DNA of 64,000 nucleotides, from assembly GCF_041549525.1 (NCBI RefSeq), contig NZ_CP157456.1, positions 3,472,001-3,536,000 of the forward strand, in the 5' to 3' direction. This document shows positions 34,644-44,205 of this stretch, in pieces (position 1 is the stretch's first letter; each line of letters begins with the position of its first letter). Made by a program: the position numbers and the translations under genes. Under the pieces are notes generated by a model. That model was not told the origin of the DNA. It was given only the letters and a program-made list of their open reading frames with translations, and ran no database searches. Origin of the DNA: Paenarthrobacter aurescens. Lineage in GTDB: Bacteria > Actinomycetota > Actinomycetes > Actinomycetales > Micrococcaceae.

Positions 34644-35909
34644 ATGCCCATTCCAGAGGAGCCATCTTTGAAGCAGGACCCCGTGGTCGTCGGAACGCCA
34701 TCATCCGAGGCGTCTCGTGCTGAAACTCAGCAGCCGAAAAAGATCCCGTGGGGAGGACTGTTGGTGCTGGCGGCTGCCGGTTTCACCGCAGTGACCACTG
34801 AGCTCCTACCCTCGGGTCTGCTCCCCCAAATCAGCCGCGATCTGGGTGTGGAAGAGTCCGCGGTGGGTTCGCTGACTGCGGTGTATGCAGCGATCATCGT
34901 TTTTACCGCACTGCCGCTTTCCCGGTTCCTCGCTGGACGGGTTCCCCGCAAGACGCTGCTGATCGCCACCGTGCTGGCGTTTGCCCTCAGTAACGTCCTC
35001 CTGGCCTTGAGCCCAACACTGGGTTGGGCTATCGGGGCACGACTCCTTGGCGGGATTGCCCACGGTATGTTGTGGTCCAGCATGGCCCCGTATGTAGCAC
35101 GCATCGTTCCTGCCCATTCCGTGGGCAAAGCCATGGCTGTGGTCTTCAGCGGTAACAGCATAGCGTTGGCCGTGGGCGCTCCGATCGGAACTCTGATGGG
35201 TTCGCTGATGACGTGGCGGGCCTCCTTCCTGGTCCTGGCTGGAGTGGGTGTCCTGCTGGCAGTGCTGGCCTTCTGGCTCCTCCCTGGCGCCCACGACCAA
35301 GCCAGCCAGAAGACCCCTTCCCTGAAGGCAGCCATGAAACTGCCCGGAGTGGTGGCCATCGCCATCGCTTGGCCGCTCCTGTTGCTGGCTCATTTCACGC
35401 TTTTCACCTACGTGGCCCCGTTCCTCCTTGCCTCCGGGCTCCCCGAATCCGCCACCAGCATCTCGCTGTCCGTGGTGGGCATCGCCAGCTTGGTGGGTAT
35501 TTGGATTGCCGGCATGACCGCTGACTCCCGCCCCCGCACCTCGGTGATTGCCGCCGTCGGACTCTTAACGCTTGCGTTCGCGTTGCTGCCTGCACTGGGC
35601 GGCACCTGGGTGGGCGCGTTCGGGTTGATGACTCTGTGGGGCATCGCGTTCGGCGCGGTGGGCATCTACAACCAGGCTGCGATCCTCCGCGCAGGTGGTG
35701 AGCAGAAAGACGCAGCCAATGGGCTCACCGTGGTGACCATCCAGCTGGGTATCGCCGTCGGTGCCGTCTATGGAGCCTTCGCCCTCACCACCGTTGGGGC
35801 CCAATTAGTGCCCTTGGCCGCGGCCCTGCCCACGGCCATTGCCTTGTTGATCATCATCGCCAGCCGCCGCGGAGGCTACCCCGCCGGGCCTCGTGAGAAG
35901 CGCCGTTAA
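34644..35909 (+). CDS. MFS transporter, DHA1 (AraJ-like) efflux type
   Basis: A 421-residue twelve-helix protein with a hydrophilic 35-residue N-terminus. Marks include TAVTTELLPSGLLPQISRDLGV (TM1 region of AraJ/SotB-type exporters), GRVPRKTLLIATVLAFALSN (motif A loop) and GGIAHGMLWSSMAPYVARIV. Related proteins export sugars, nucleosides or drugs. It is a single gene between the amidotransferase, which is divergent, and amtB. No Shine-Dalgarno is convincing, and a two-codon open frame (34632-34640) precedes it. Confidence 0.85.
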   Translation: MPIPEEPSLKQDPVVVGTPSSEASRAETQQPKKIPWGGLLVLAAAGFTAVTTELLPSGLLPQISRDLGVEESAVGSLTAVYAAIIVFTALPLSRFLAGRVPRKTLLIATVLAFALSNVLLALSPTLGWAIGARLLGGIAHGMLWSSMAPYVARIVPAHSVGKAMAVVFSGNSIALAVGAPIGTLMGSLMTWRASFLVLAGVGVLLAVLAFWLLPGAHDQASQKTPSLKAAMKLPGVVAIAIAWPLLLLAHFTLFTYVAPFLLASGLPESATSISLSVVGIASLVGIWIAGMTADSRPRTSVIAAVGLLTLAFALLPALGGTWVGAFGLMTLWGIAFGAVGIYNQAAILRAGGEQKDAANGLTVVTIQLGIAVGAVYGAFALTTVGAQLVPLAAALPTAIALLIIIASRRGGYPAGPREKRR

Positions 35910-35958
35910 CATCCCGGAAACATGGCAGTGACGTGATCTTCACGAATCAGGGATTTCT

Positions 35959-35996
35959 GTAACTTAGCTGCAACTTAGCTCTTCTGAGTCCGAAAC
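35959..35996 (+). promoter_or_regulatory. GlnR-like binding box upstream of amtB
   Basis: GTAAC (35959-35963), GCAAC (35970-35974), CTTCT (35981-35985) and GAAAC (35992-35996) recur every 11 bp, each separated by six bases. Three of the four fit the actinobacterial GlnR pattern gTnAc-n6-GaAAc. The box ends 53 bp before the ammonium transporter start, as expected for nitrogen control. Confidence 0.6.
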
Positions 35997-36049
35997 ATAG
36001 CTCACCGAATATTGATCGGGGGGTTGGACTCAACGAGAAGGGAACGCAG

Positions 36050-37375
36050 GTGGAGATCTCTGCGCAACACGTCTGGATGATGTTGTCGGCGGCAATGGTG
36101 CTGTTCATGACCCCTGGCCTCGGCCTGTTCTACGGCGGCATGACCCGCGCCAAGGCAGCCCTGAACATGATCATGATGAGCTTCATCTCCGCGGGCATCG
36201 TTGGTGTGGTGTGGGTTCTCTGGGGCTACTCGATGACCACCGGCGACGGCTTCCTCGGCCTGTTCGGCAACCCCTTCGCCCACTTCGGCCTGCAGGACCT
36301 GATCGGTTCGCCGGATCTCATCAAGGCAGGCTTCGCCGCCACCTTCGCCATCATCACCGTTGCCCTGATCAGCGGAGCCATTGCCGATCGCGCCAAGTTC
36401 GGCGCCTGGGCCTTGTTCGTCCCGATCTGGATCACCGTGGTCTACTGCCCGCTGGCTTACATGATCTGGGGCGGCGGCCTCATGAGCGCCGGCGGTGCCG
36501 TGACCCAAATCTTCGGCCAGGTAATAGACTTCGCCGGCGGCGCAGTGGTTGAGGTCAGCTCCGGAACCGCCGCTTTTGTCCTCGCATTGATCGTGGGAAA
36601 GCGTCACGGATTCGCCAAAGACCCCAACCACCGCCCGCATAACGTCCCGTTCATCATGATCGGCGCGGCCATTCTCTGGTTCGGCTGGTTCGGATTCAAC
36701 GGCGGCGCGGCATCCACCGCAGAGCAAGCCGGCCTCATCTGGATCAACACCTTGGTCACCCCGGCGGCCGCAATGCTGAGCTGGCTTGTTGTGGAGAAGA
36801 TCCGTCACGGGCACCCCACCTCGCTGGGTGCCGCTTCCGGTGTTGTGGCCGGCCTGGTGGCCATCACACCTTCCTGCGCCAACATCACCCCGCTTGCTGC
36901 CCTGGGCTTGGGACTGGTTGCCGGCGCCGCCTGCGCTGTCTTCGTTGACCTGAAGTACAAGTTCGGCTTCGACGACTCCCTTGACGTGGTGGGCGTCCAC
37001 TTCGGCGCCGGCGTCATCGGCACGCTCTCCTTGGGCTTCATCGCCTTCCCCGCCGAGGGCACATCTGGCGGTCTTCTGTACGGTGGCGGCCCGCAGCAGC
37101 TCATTGCCCAGACGGTTGCCGTGCTGATCACCATCGCCTTGTCCGGTGTGGGCACGCTGGTGATCGGCCGGGTCATTCACAAGACCATCGGATTCCGGGT
37201 TCCCCTGGAGCACGAAGTCACCGGGGTGGACCTCACCCAGCACGCCGAGTCCGCGTACGAATTCGGCCTCACCGCCCACGGCCACTTCCGTCAGCAGCAG
37301 GCGCACCTCTCCGCCCTGATCACGCGGAAGCCAGCTGCCGCTGCCCCTGAGACCAAGGAAGACAGCTTCGCCTAG
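36050..37375 (+). CDS. amtB: ammonium transporter
   Basis: A 441-residue Amt/Rh protein with eleven membrane helices. The N-terminus carries MLSAAMVLFMTPGLGLFYGGM, and the middle contains WFGWFGFNGGAAST. The pore twin-His residues are expected in DVVGVHFGAGVIGTL and earlier TM5. The start is GTG at 36050, with AAGGGAA upstream. No glnK or glnD gene follows; a terminator comes immediately, so it is monocistronic here. The upstream GlnR-like box suggests induction under nitrogen limitation, in keeping with purine catabolism elsewhere in the window. Confidence 0.95.
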   Translation: MEISAQHVWMMLSAAMVLFMTPGLGLFYGGMTRAKAALNMIMMSFISAGIVGVVWVLWGYSMTTGDGFLGLFGNPFAHFGLQDLIGSPDLIKAGFAATFAIITVALISGAIADRAKFGAWALFVPIWITVVYCPLAYMIWGGGLMSAGGAVTQIFGQVIDFAGGAVVEVSSGTAAFVLALIVGKRHGFAKDPNHRPHNVPFIMIGAAILWFGWFGFNGGAASTAEQAGLIWINTLVTPAAAMLSWLVVEKIRHGHPTSLGAASGVVAGLVAITPSCANITPLAALGLGLVAGAACAVFVDLKYKFGFDDSLDVVGVHFGAGVIGTLSLGFIAFPAEGTSGGLLYGGGPQQLIAQTVAVLITIALSGVGTLVIGRVIHKTIGFRVPLEHEVTGVDLTQHAESAYEFGLTAHGHFRQQQAHLSALITRKPAAAAPETKEDSFA

Positions 37376-37385
37376 AGGCTCCCGG

Positions 37386-37438
37386 ACAAAACAGCAGCCG
37401 ACGGCGGAACTTAGGTTTCGCCGTCGGATGCTGTTTGT
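37386..37438 (+). terminator. terminator after amtB
   Basis: ACAAAACAGCAGCCGACGGCG pairs with CGCCGTCGGATGCTGTTTGT with one mismatch, a stem of about 19 bp ending in a T-rich arm 10 bp after the amtB stop. Confidence 0.85.
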
Positions 37439-37476
37439 GCGCGTTATTCTGCTGGATCACTCGGCAAGGTAAGCGC

Positions 37477-38073
37477 TCAGCCCGAGCCGTTCCAGAGCCG
37501 CTGCCACCATGTCCGCTTACCCGGCGGCTCGGGTTCGGGCTCCGGCGGAGCGGCCGCGGCCCTGCGTTCCCGCCACTTTTCCACGTCAGCATCCACATCA
37601 CGGAGCTTGGTGATCACGGGAGGGCCGCCTTGTAGTTGCCGACGGGCTTCGATCACGCGTTTGTTGAAGTCCTCCAGAATGTCCCGGACTTGTTTCTCGG
37701 TGTATTGCTGATCCAGTTTGGCGTCGAGCTCCGAGTCCTCAATCCGCAGCAGGATGGCGGGCGGGCCGATCCCGCTGAGCCGTTCGCGCTGGATGAGGCC
37801 TTTGACCCACCAGTCGGGGTCGTAGTGCTCGCCCAGGCCGGGGATTGGTTTGCCGGCGTACTTGAGGTTGTCGAACTTGCCTTGGTTCATGGCATCGCGG
37901 ATGAGGTACTCAACCCTGGCGGCGTCATCTACCTTGCGGCGTTTCTCGCGTTCTTCGGCATCTGCGGCCTCGAGCTCTGCGTCTTCCTCGGCGTTTCCGC
38001 CCCAGCCCCTGATGGCACGTAGTTCCGCGCCGCGCTCCAGCTTCCGCCGGAAGGCGTTGTTCTCGGCGTTCAC
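37477..38073 (-). CDS. DUF1992 (DnaJ subfamily C member 28-like) protein
   Basis: A 198-residue soluble protein. The DUF1992 core covers about residues 52-130: VEYLIRDAMNQGKFDNLKYAGKPIPGL and DPDWWVKGLIQRERL, the family signature. The N-terminus is highly charged and coiled-coil-like, and the tail is Pro/Glu-rich with a Trp-containing end. No J-domain is present. Its role is unknown. The start is GTG at 38073, with GAGGAGG about ten bases upstream. Confidence 0.85.
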   Translation of the reverse strand: MNAENNAFRRKLERGAELRAIRGWGGNAEEDAELEAADAEEREKRRKVDDAARVEYLIRDAMNQGKFDNLKYAGKPIPGLGEHYDPDWWVKGLIQRERLSGIGPPAILLRIEDSELDAKLDQQYTEKQVRDILEDFNKRVIEARRQLQGGPPVITKLRDVDADVEKWRERRAAAAPPEPEPEPPGKRTWWQRLWNGSG

Positions 38074-38302
38074 GTTCCCGCCACCTCCTCACACGGCAGC
38101 CTTCGCCTGCCGGAATTCGTGGTTCTGAATCCAGTATTCCGCACGTTATCCCCCCGTACCCCCGGGGTGGATGGTTCAAACGCTGCGGAGTCCGTGCCGC
38201 CACCACCCACATTGACATTGATACAGCCCCGGCACGCCGCCAGAAGGGGTGTGCCGGGGCTGCTGGCGGCTCAAAGTGAGTGGTGGCCGTCCGTCAGCCG
38301 AA

Positions 38303-40576
38303 TCAGGAACGGACCGCCATACTCGGATCCAACTGCTCAATCCCCTCCGGCGTCACCAGGACTACGCGCGCAGTGCAGATGTCATAGAACAGGCCGGTGG
38401 CCTGCACCTGACCGGACGCCAGGGCGGGGCCAGTAACCGGATGTTGTTCGAGCTTCCGGAGTTGGAGGGCAACGTTCACCATGCTCAATTGATCAAGCCG
38501 GCTGTACCCCTCAGCCGCAGCAGCAACCGCCACAGGGTGTTCAGAAAGCAAGGCGGAGTAGCTCGGCCGGGCGTGCCCCAGCCACGTATCGAACCCAGCG
38601 CCCATGTCAGGTGACGTGCCTTCAGCATCCGCGATGACGGCTTTCATCGCACCGCAGTTGGAGTGCCCACAGACGACGACCGAGTCCACGGACAGGCCCT
38701 TGACTGCAAAGGACAGTGCAGAGTCAATGGACGCGTCGCTGCTGTCACTGCACACCACGTTGCCGATGTTCCGCAGGGTGAGGAGGTCTCCGGGGCCGCT
38801 GCTGGTGATGAGGTTCGGATTCACCCGGGAGTCGACGCAGGCGACAAACAGAGTGTCCGGGTTCTGCCCTTCGGTGAGGTCCTGAACCAGCGGGCGGACC
38901 TTGTCAGCATGCCGCCGGTGGTACTTGTCGATGCCCAGGAGGATTGACCGCAGCGGCAGCCGCCCGCCGTCGTCGTCCGCTGGGGTGACCGCTCCGGAAG
39001 GCAACCAGGAAGTGCGGGGCGGCAGCGGGAATTCGCGGGGGTCCTGGCGCTGCGGGGCGTTGTCCTCGGCATCACTGAAGGCAGTGGTTCCGTGTTCTTC
39101 GAGGGTCACCGTCGCGCCGGTGTTGCGCTGCTGCTTGTGCCAGGCGATCAGGGCTTCGCGGAATGCATGGTCAAGGTAGTCGGCGTTCAGTTCAACCACC
39201 ACGTCCTGGCCTTCGGGCACGGAATGGAGGACCCGGTTGAGCCTGGGCAGTGCGAAGAAGCTGCACGAGCCGGCGATGGTGACGCGCCATGGCAGCGTCT
39301 CAGCCGAGGGAGAATGTGCATGGATCTGTGCCCGAAGCACACGCCACAGCACGCAGAGGGCAGCCAGAGCGAGGCCGATGATGACGCCTTCCAGGAGATT
39401 CAGGGCCACCACGCAGACCAACGTGACGCTGTAGACCAGGAGGTCGCCGGTGCGAAGGCTGGTCCGGATATCCGCGACCTTGACGAGCTTGGCGCCGATC
39501 ACCAGCAGGAGACCGGCGAGCACAGCCAACGGAATCAGTTGGATGAGTCCGGCGAAGAGGGCGGAAAACACCAGGACCCACACGCCGTGCAGGATGGCGG
39601 AATTGCGGCTCTTCGCTCCGGCTTCAACGTTGGTGGCGCTGCGGACAATTACACCGGTCACCGGCAGTCCGCCGAGCATTCCGGACACAACGTTCGCTGA
39701 GCCCTGGCCTACGAGTTCCCGGTTGAGGTTGGTCCGCGAACCGCCCATTTTGTCCACGGCCACGGCTGAAAGGAGTGATTCGATGCTCGCGATCAGGGCC
39801 ACCGTGATGACGGCCATGGCAGCCGCGCGCCAGTTTCCGTCGGGAAGGCTGGGAAGAGCGATGGCATCAAAGATGGACCCGCTGAAGCTGATGCGCTCAA
39901 CGCTTGGCGCGACTGCTACCGAGACTGCCGTCACTACGACGACGGCGGCAAGCGGCCCGGGGATTTTCCGCACCGGGGCGGGGAGGAACTTCCACGTCAG
40001 CAAAATGGCGACGACGGCCAGGCCCAGGAGCGCTGAATGCAGCTCAACGTTGGTGATGGCGGCGGGAAGACCGGTGAGGTTGTCTATGGCGGACCCAGCG
40101 GCTTGACCGCCGAGGAGCACGTGGAGTTGCTGCAGGATGATGGTGATGCCGATGCCCGCGAGCATCGCTTTGACCACCACGGGCGAGACCGCCAGCGCCG
40201 CCCGGCCAATGCGGCTGACGCCCATGAGCAGCTGCACGACGCCGGCAGCAGCGGTGATGGCGCACGTCACCTGCCAGCCGAACTCGTCTACAAGACCGGC
40301 AACGACGACGGTCAGTCCGGCGGCGGGGCCGCTCACCTGCAGTGGGGAGCCACCCAGACTGCCTGCGACGATGCCTCCGACGGCCGCGGCAATGAGACCG
40401 GCCATGATCGGAGCACCTGAGGCGGCGGCGATACCGAGGGAAAGCGGGAGTGCTACGAGGAAGACGACGAGCGATGCCGGAAGGTCTGCACCCAGGTTGC
40501 TCAGGAAGGAGGCCTTCCTTCCTGGCGGGCTGTGGGAGTCGGCTGGAACTGTGGCGGATTGATTGGGCTGCGGCAT
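38303..40576 (-). CDS. SulP anion transporter-carbonic anhydrase fusion
   Basis: A 757-residue fusion. Residues 25-410 form a SulP-type transporter with many helices (LPASLVVFLVALPLSLGIA, GSANVVSGMLGGLPVTGVIVRSATN). About 430-510 are a STAS-like linker. Residues 555-755 are a beta-carbonic anhydrase with zinc ligands in VACVDSRVNP (Cys, Asp-Arg dyad) and VVCGHSNCGAMKAV (His, Cys). It probably imports bicarbonate and interconverts it with CO2 at the membrane. The ATG at 40576 has AGGAGA six nt upstream; a longer frame to 40756 lacks support. Confidence 0.92.
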   Translation of the reverse strand: MPQPNQSATVPADSHSPPGRKASFLSNLGADLPASLVVFLVALPLSLGIAAASGAPIMAGLIAAAVGGIVAGSLGGSPLQVSGPAAGLTVVVAGLVDEFGWQVTCAITAAAGVVQLLMGVSRIGRAALAVSPVVVKAMLAGIGITIILQQLHVLLGGQAAGSAIDNLTGLPAAITNVELHSALLGLAVVAILLTWKFLPAPVRKIPGPLAAVVVVTAVSVAVAPSVERISFSGSIFDAIALPSLPDGNWRAAAMAVITVALIASIESLLSAVAVDKMGGSRTNLNRELVGQGSANVVSGMLGGLPVTGVIVRSATNVEAGAKSRNSAILHGVWVLVFSALFAGLIQLIPLAVLAGLLLVIGAKLVKVADIRTSLRTGDLLVYSVTLVCVVALNLLEGVIIGLALAALCVLWRVLRAQIHAHSPSAETLPWRVTIAGSCSFFALPRLNRVLHSVPEGQDVVVELNADYLDHAFREALIAWHKQQRNTGATVTLEEHGTTAFSDAEDNAPQRQDPREFPLPPRTSWLPSGAVTPADDDGGRLPLRSILLGIDKYHRRHADKVRPLVQDLTEGQNPDTLFVACVDSRVNPNLITSSGPGDLLTLRNIGNVVCSDSSDASIDSALSFAVKGLSVDSVVVCGHSNCGAMKAVIADAEGTSPDMGAGFDTWLGHARPSYSALLSEHPVAVAAAAEGYSRLDQLSMVNVALQLRKLEQHPVTGPALASGQVQATGLFYDICTARVVLVTPEGIEQLDPSMAVRS

Positions 40577-40870
40577 GGGTTCTCCTAGCTTGGACTGCTG
40601 ACCCTTCCAAGCTACGGAACCTGTCACCGTTAATGACAACAGGATGTGACAAGCATGACAAAAGCTGTGAAGATGCGCTTCATGTTGAGACCAACGGGAA
40701 CTTTGCCGGGGGTGGAGCGCGTTGGAGGCCTGGAGCTTTCGGCTGCCCCTGATCAAACATTGGGACCCAGCTCACAATCGGTGTGCGGCGAGCTGTAAAC
40801 TTCGCTGGTTGAAGCGATAGTCGCGAATCGAATTATTGGGGGTTGAGCCTTGGCTGCTCAGGGTACATGC
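40577..40870. other. intergenic region with repeated TGACAA motifs
   Basis: 294 bases between divergent genes. TGACAA occurs at 40634, 40647 and 40656 just upstream of the SulP-carbonic anhydrase gene and could be a regulator site. No gene is seen. An in-frame TTG at 40850 could extend the next gene by seven codons. Confidence 0.4.
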
Positions 40871-43004
40871 ATGTCTTTTGTCGGTGCCACGGGGAGGCGT
40901 CTTGCTGCCGGGCTTCTTGTGCTGCTCACGGCGGCCAGCGTCCTCGTCGGAGTGGGAGCCGGGCCGGCGCAGGCTGACATCCTCACGGATCGAATCCCAG
41001 CAGCGAACGATGGTGAGCTGGTTTTCAACAGGGCGACTGACAATGTTTATGTCTCTCAATGGACGGGCACATCAGTAACTAAAGTGAACATCCGCACCAA
41101 GGTTGCGACAACCATTCCAGTGGCCGGCTATCCCGATGAAATGGCAGTAAATGAAAAAACCAACAAGGTCTACGTCACCCACTCGGGCCTCGGGCTGATC
41201 ACTGTCATTGACGGTGCAACCAACGCAACAACAGAAATTGAGACTCCGAGATTACTAAAATCCATCGTGGTCAACGCGGAGACAAACAAGGTCTATGCCT
41301 CTCATGCCAACGGTATAACGATCATTGATGGTGCTACTAATTCGGCCACCACCGTGCCGATCGCAATCCCCCGTTTCGCCATATCAATGGCCCTGAATAC
41401 GATCACCAACAAGGTGTACATCACTGGTGGGCAAGGGGAACTCATAGTCCTGGACGGTGCCACCATCGGAATGACTCACATCGACCTCGGAGACTACTTG
41501 GATTCAGTAGTGGTCAACGACTCAACGAACAAGGTCTATATCAGCAGCAAGGCAGCGGACACCATCACCGTCTTGAATGCGACGGACAACACGGTCCAAA
41601 CTGTTCCAGTCGAGACCGGCACCAATCCAAGCATCATGGCAGTAAACCGCCAGACAAACCGCATCTATGCAGCCAGTCATTCCGGAACACACCTCACGAT
41701 GCTCGATGGTGCAACAAATACGATCAAATACTTTCCCGTCGCCGAATATAGCTACTTCGCCGATATTGCGGTCAATGAGGCAACCAACAAGGTCTATGCC
41801 ACCAGCGGAACGAGCAACTATGTCTCCGTCTTCAATGGCTTGACCGGCAGTGAAGGGAAAATTCAGGGCATCGGCTACCCTAGGGAAATTGCGATTGGCG
41901 AAGCTAACAATAAAGTTTACGTGGCTGCTGCGCAAGGTAACGTGACCATCATCGATGGCAAGAACGTCAGCCCAATACTAACTTCCGGTACACCCCCGAC
42001 CAACGGCAGGGTGGGCGACCAATACAGGTTTAGGTTCACGGCGACCGGATCACTTACTCCGCAATTCAAAGTGGCAGAGGGATCCCTCCCCCCCAGGACT
42101 GACCTTGGAGTCGTGGAACCCGGACGGGTACCTTTCTGGTATTCCCACCACGGCAGGAGTTTTTACCTTCCGCATCGCAGCCACAAACACGTACGGGCCT
42201 GATGCTGTAAGTTCAGCTTTCACGATCACCGTCAGGCCTAAAGACATCACGCACGACTTCAACGGCGATAAGAAGCCGGATGTTCTTTCCCGCGATGGCT
42301 ACGGAAACCTTTGGCTATACCCGGGACAGGGCAACGGTGGCTGGCTTCCACGAGTTCATGTGGGCCAGGGCTGGAATGCCATGACGTCCATTGTGGCCCC
42401 CGGAGACTTTAATGGTGACGGCACAGCGGATGTGTTGGCACGGGATGCCAACGGCGCGCTCTGGCTATACCCCGGCAACGGCAGAGGCGGCTTGTTCGGA
42501 AGAGTCCAAGTGGGCCAGGGATGGAACTCGATGAGCGCTATCGCGGCAGTGGGGGACCTCGACTTGGACGGGAATGCAGACCTGGTAACACGTGACGCGA
42601 ACAGCTATCTCTGGGTCTACCGAGGCAACGGCAAAGGTGGCTGGCTGTCGCCGTTCAGGACCACCGCTGGGTGGCAAGTACTGACGACGATCGTGGGGCC
42701 CGGAGACTTCTCAAAAGACGGTGTTCCTGATCTTCTGGCCGTTGATGGGCCGGGAACTCTCCACCAATACGTTGGTTCGTCAATGCTGTACAGCGATTTC
42801 TACGGCCCCACCACCGTCGGCATTGGCTGGAACGCCATGACCGCAATCGTGGGTCCCGGTGACTTCAACGGCGACGGCAACGTGGACCTCCTGGCCCGCG
42901 ACGCTGGTGGTGCCCTCTGGCTCTACCCCAGCAACGGCCAAGGAGGCTGGCTCCCCCGCGGGCTGGTCGGCTCCGGCTGGAACGCCATGAACCTGATCAT
43001 CTAG
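40871..43004 (+). pseudogene. secreted beta-propeller/FG-GAP protein, frameshifted at a C7 tract
   Basis: Reads as one secreted protein split by a +1 shift. The first part (40871-42202) has a signal peptide (LAAGLLVLLTAASVLV...AQA) and about eight YncE-like blade repeats marked by xTNKVY and TVIDGATN. It then reaches an Ig-like segment that goes out of frame at the cytosines 42088-42094. Removing one C restores SLPPGLTLESWNPDGYLSGIPTTAG, the usual putative-Ig motif, and continues into FG-GAP/VCBS repeats (DFNGDGTADVLARDANGALWLYPG) to 43004. It could be a pseudogene, a phase-variable surface protein or an assembly error. Codon use is more AT-rich than neighbours, hinting at transfer. The function is probably adhesion. 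Confidence 0.82.
42088..42094 (+). other. C7 homopolymer at the frameshift point
   Basis: Seven C between CCCT and AGGACTG. With seven C the frame runs to a stop at 42202; with six C it joins the downstream FG-GAP half. This is the only place where a one-base change fuses the two halves into a family-consistent sequence. Confidence 0.85.
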
Positions 43005-43024
43005 CACCACAAAACAACGTAAAG

Positions 43025-43057
43025 CGAACGACGGCGGGAACCTCCCGCCGTCGTTCG
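43025..43057 (+). terminator. strong terminator
   Basis: CGAACGACGGCGGGA (43025-43039) pairs perfectly with TCCCGCCGTCGTTCG (43043-43057) around a 3-nt loop, followed by TTTG. It ends the propeller gene. Confidence 0.9.
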
Positions 43058-43107
43058 TTTGCTTTCCGCACACATAACCTAAGGTCCCTTAGTTTAGGCT
43101 TGGCATC

Positions 43108-44205
43108 ATGAGCTATTCCGAAGCCCGGCCCGTCCGCATCAGTTCAGAGCCTGCGCAACTGCAGGCCCTGGAACCCGTGCTCGAAAAAGTGCAGGCAGCA
43201 GTGGGCGACGTACCGGCCCTGCTGGCCATTGCCGAAGACATCGGACGGACGGCCCCGCAGCCCGGCGAGGGAAACACGGCAAAGCTCTGGGAGCTTCTGG
43301 CATCTGTCACCGCAGTGGATGTTGCTGCCGGAAGAATCCTGGAACCGCATCTGGACGCCTTGGCCATCCTCACCCAAGCCGGAGCCCAAACCGGCACCCA
43401 ATCCGGAGATGTGAGGGAACCGCACGGAGCCTGGGGAGTCTTCGCAGCGGAAGGCCCCGGAATGAAGCTCGAGGCCAAACGCACCGCAAACGGTGGCTAC
43501 GTCCTCAATGGCTCCAAGCCGTGGTGCTCTCTTGCCGCGCAATTGGATGGCGCAGTGATCACTGCGCACACTGAGGAAAACGGCAGAGCGGCCTTTGCGG
43601 TGAACCTGAAGCACCAGGGCGTTACGGCGGAAACACCCGCGTGGACCAGCCGCGGGCTGAAGGAAATTCCGAGCGGCACTGTTCACTTCGAGCACGTGGA
43701 AGCACAGCCCGTGAACCAAGGAAATTGGTATTTCAAGCGCCCGGGTTTCGCCTGGGGCGGCATGGGTGTAGCTGCCTGTTGGTTGGGCGGCGCGGTGGCC
43801 GTAGCGCGCGACTATGCGGATGCGCTGACGAAGGCCGCAGCCAATGGGCGCGAGCCGGACCAGATTGCGCTGGCTTCCCTGGGCGAGATCGACCGAATCC
43901 TTGCCACCACCACTGGATACCTCGCCCAGACGGCGGAACGCATCGACGCCGGGGATCTGGAGGGCTCGGATCCTGACAGCCCAAGTCCTTGGCCCGAAGC
44001 CCTGCGCATCCGCGGAACTGTTGCCGCCGCCGTCGAGCGTGTCCAAACGCTGGTCTCCCAGAACCTGGGCCCCGGCCCCTTGGCTTTCGACGAAGCGTAC
44101 GGCAAGCGCATGGCGGACCTGGCCCTGTACATCAGGCAGCATCACGCGATGCGGGACGACGCCCAATTGGGTGCCTTGGCTTTGAAGGGGGACCGACGAT
44201 GGTAG
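43108..44205 (+). CDS. acyl-CoA dehydrogenase-like flavoprotein
   Basis: A 365-residue, somewhat short member of the acyl-CoA dehydrogenase superfamily. The beta-domain is recognisable in GAWGVFAAEGPGMKLEAKRTANGGYVLNGSKPWCSLAAQLD, and the C-terminal helical bundle ends with YGKRMADLALYIRQHHAMRDDAQLG. The usual catalytic Glu motif is not obvious, so it may oxidise an unusual acyl, aminoacyl or sugar-linked substrate. TAGGCT sits 7 nt before the ATG (leaderless type). It overlaps the next gene by 7 nt, making an operon with deacetylase-methyltransferase and glycosyltransferase genes. Confidence 0.85.
   Translation: MSYSEARPVRISSEPAQLQALEPVLEKVQAAVGDVPALLAIAEDIGRTAPQPGEGNTAKLWELLASVTAVDVAAGRILEPHLDALAILTQAGAQTGTQSGDVREPHGAWGVFAAEGPGMKLEAKRTANGGYVLNGSKPWCSLAAQLDGAVITAHTEENGRAAFAVNLKHQGVTAETPAWTSRGLKEIPSGTVHFEHVEAQPVNQGNWYFKRPGFAWGGMGVAACWLGGAVAVARDYADALTKAAANGREPDQIALASLGEIDRILATTTGYLAQTAERIDAGDLEGSDPDSPSPWPEALRIRGTVAAAVERVQTLVSQNLGPGPLAFDEAYGKRMADLALYIRQHHAMRDDAQLGALALKGDRRW

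Noticed and set aside
36002..37306. 434-codon minus-strand frame opposite amtB
   Set aside because: Antisense shadow rich in Gly, Asp and His; amtB on the plus strand is unambiguous.
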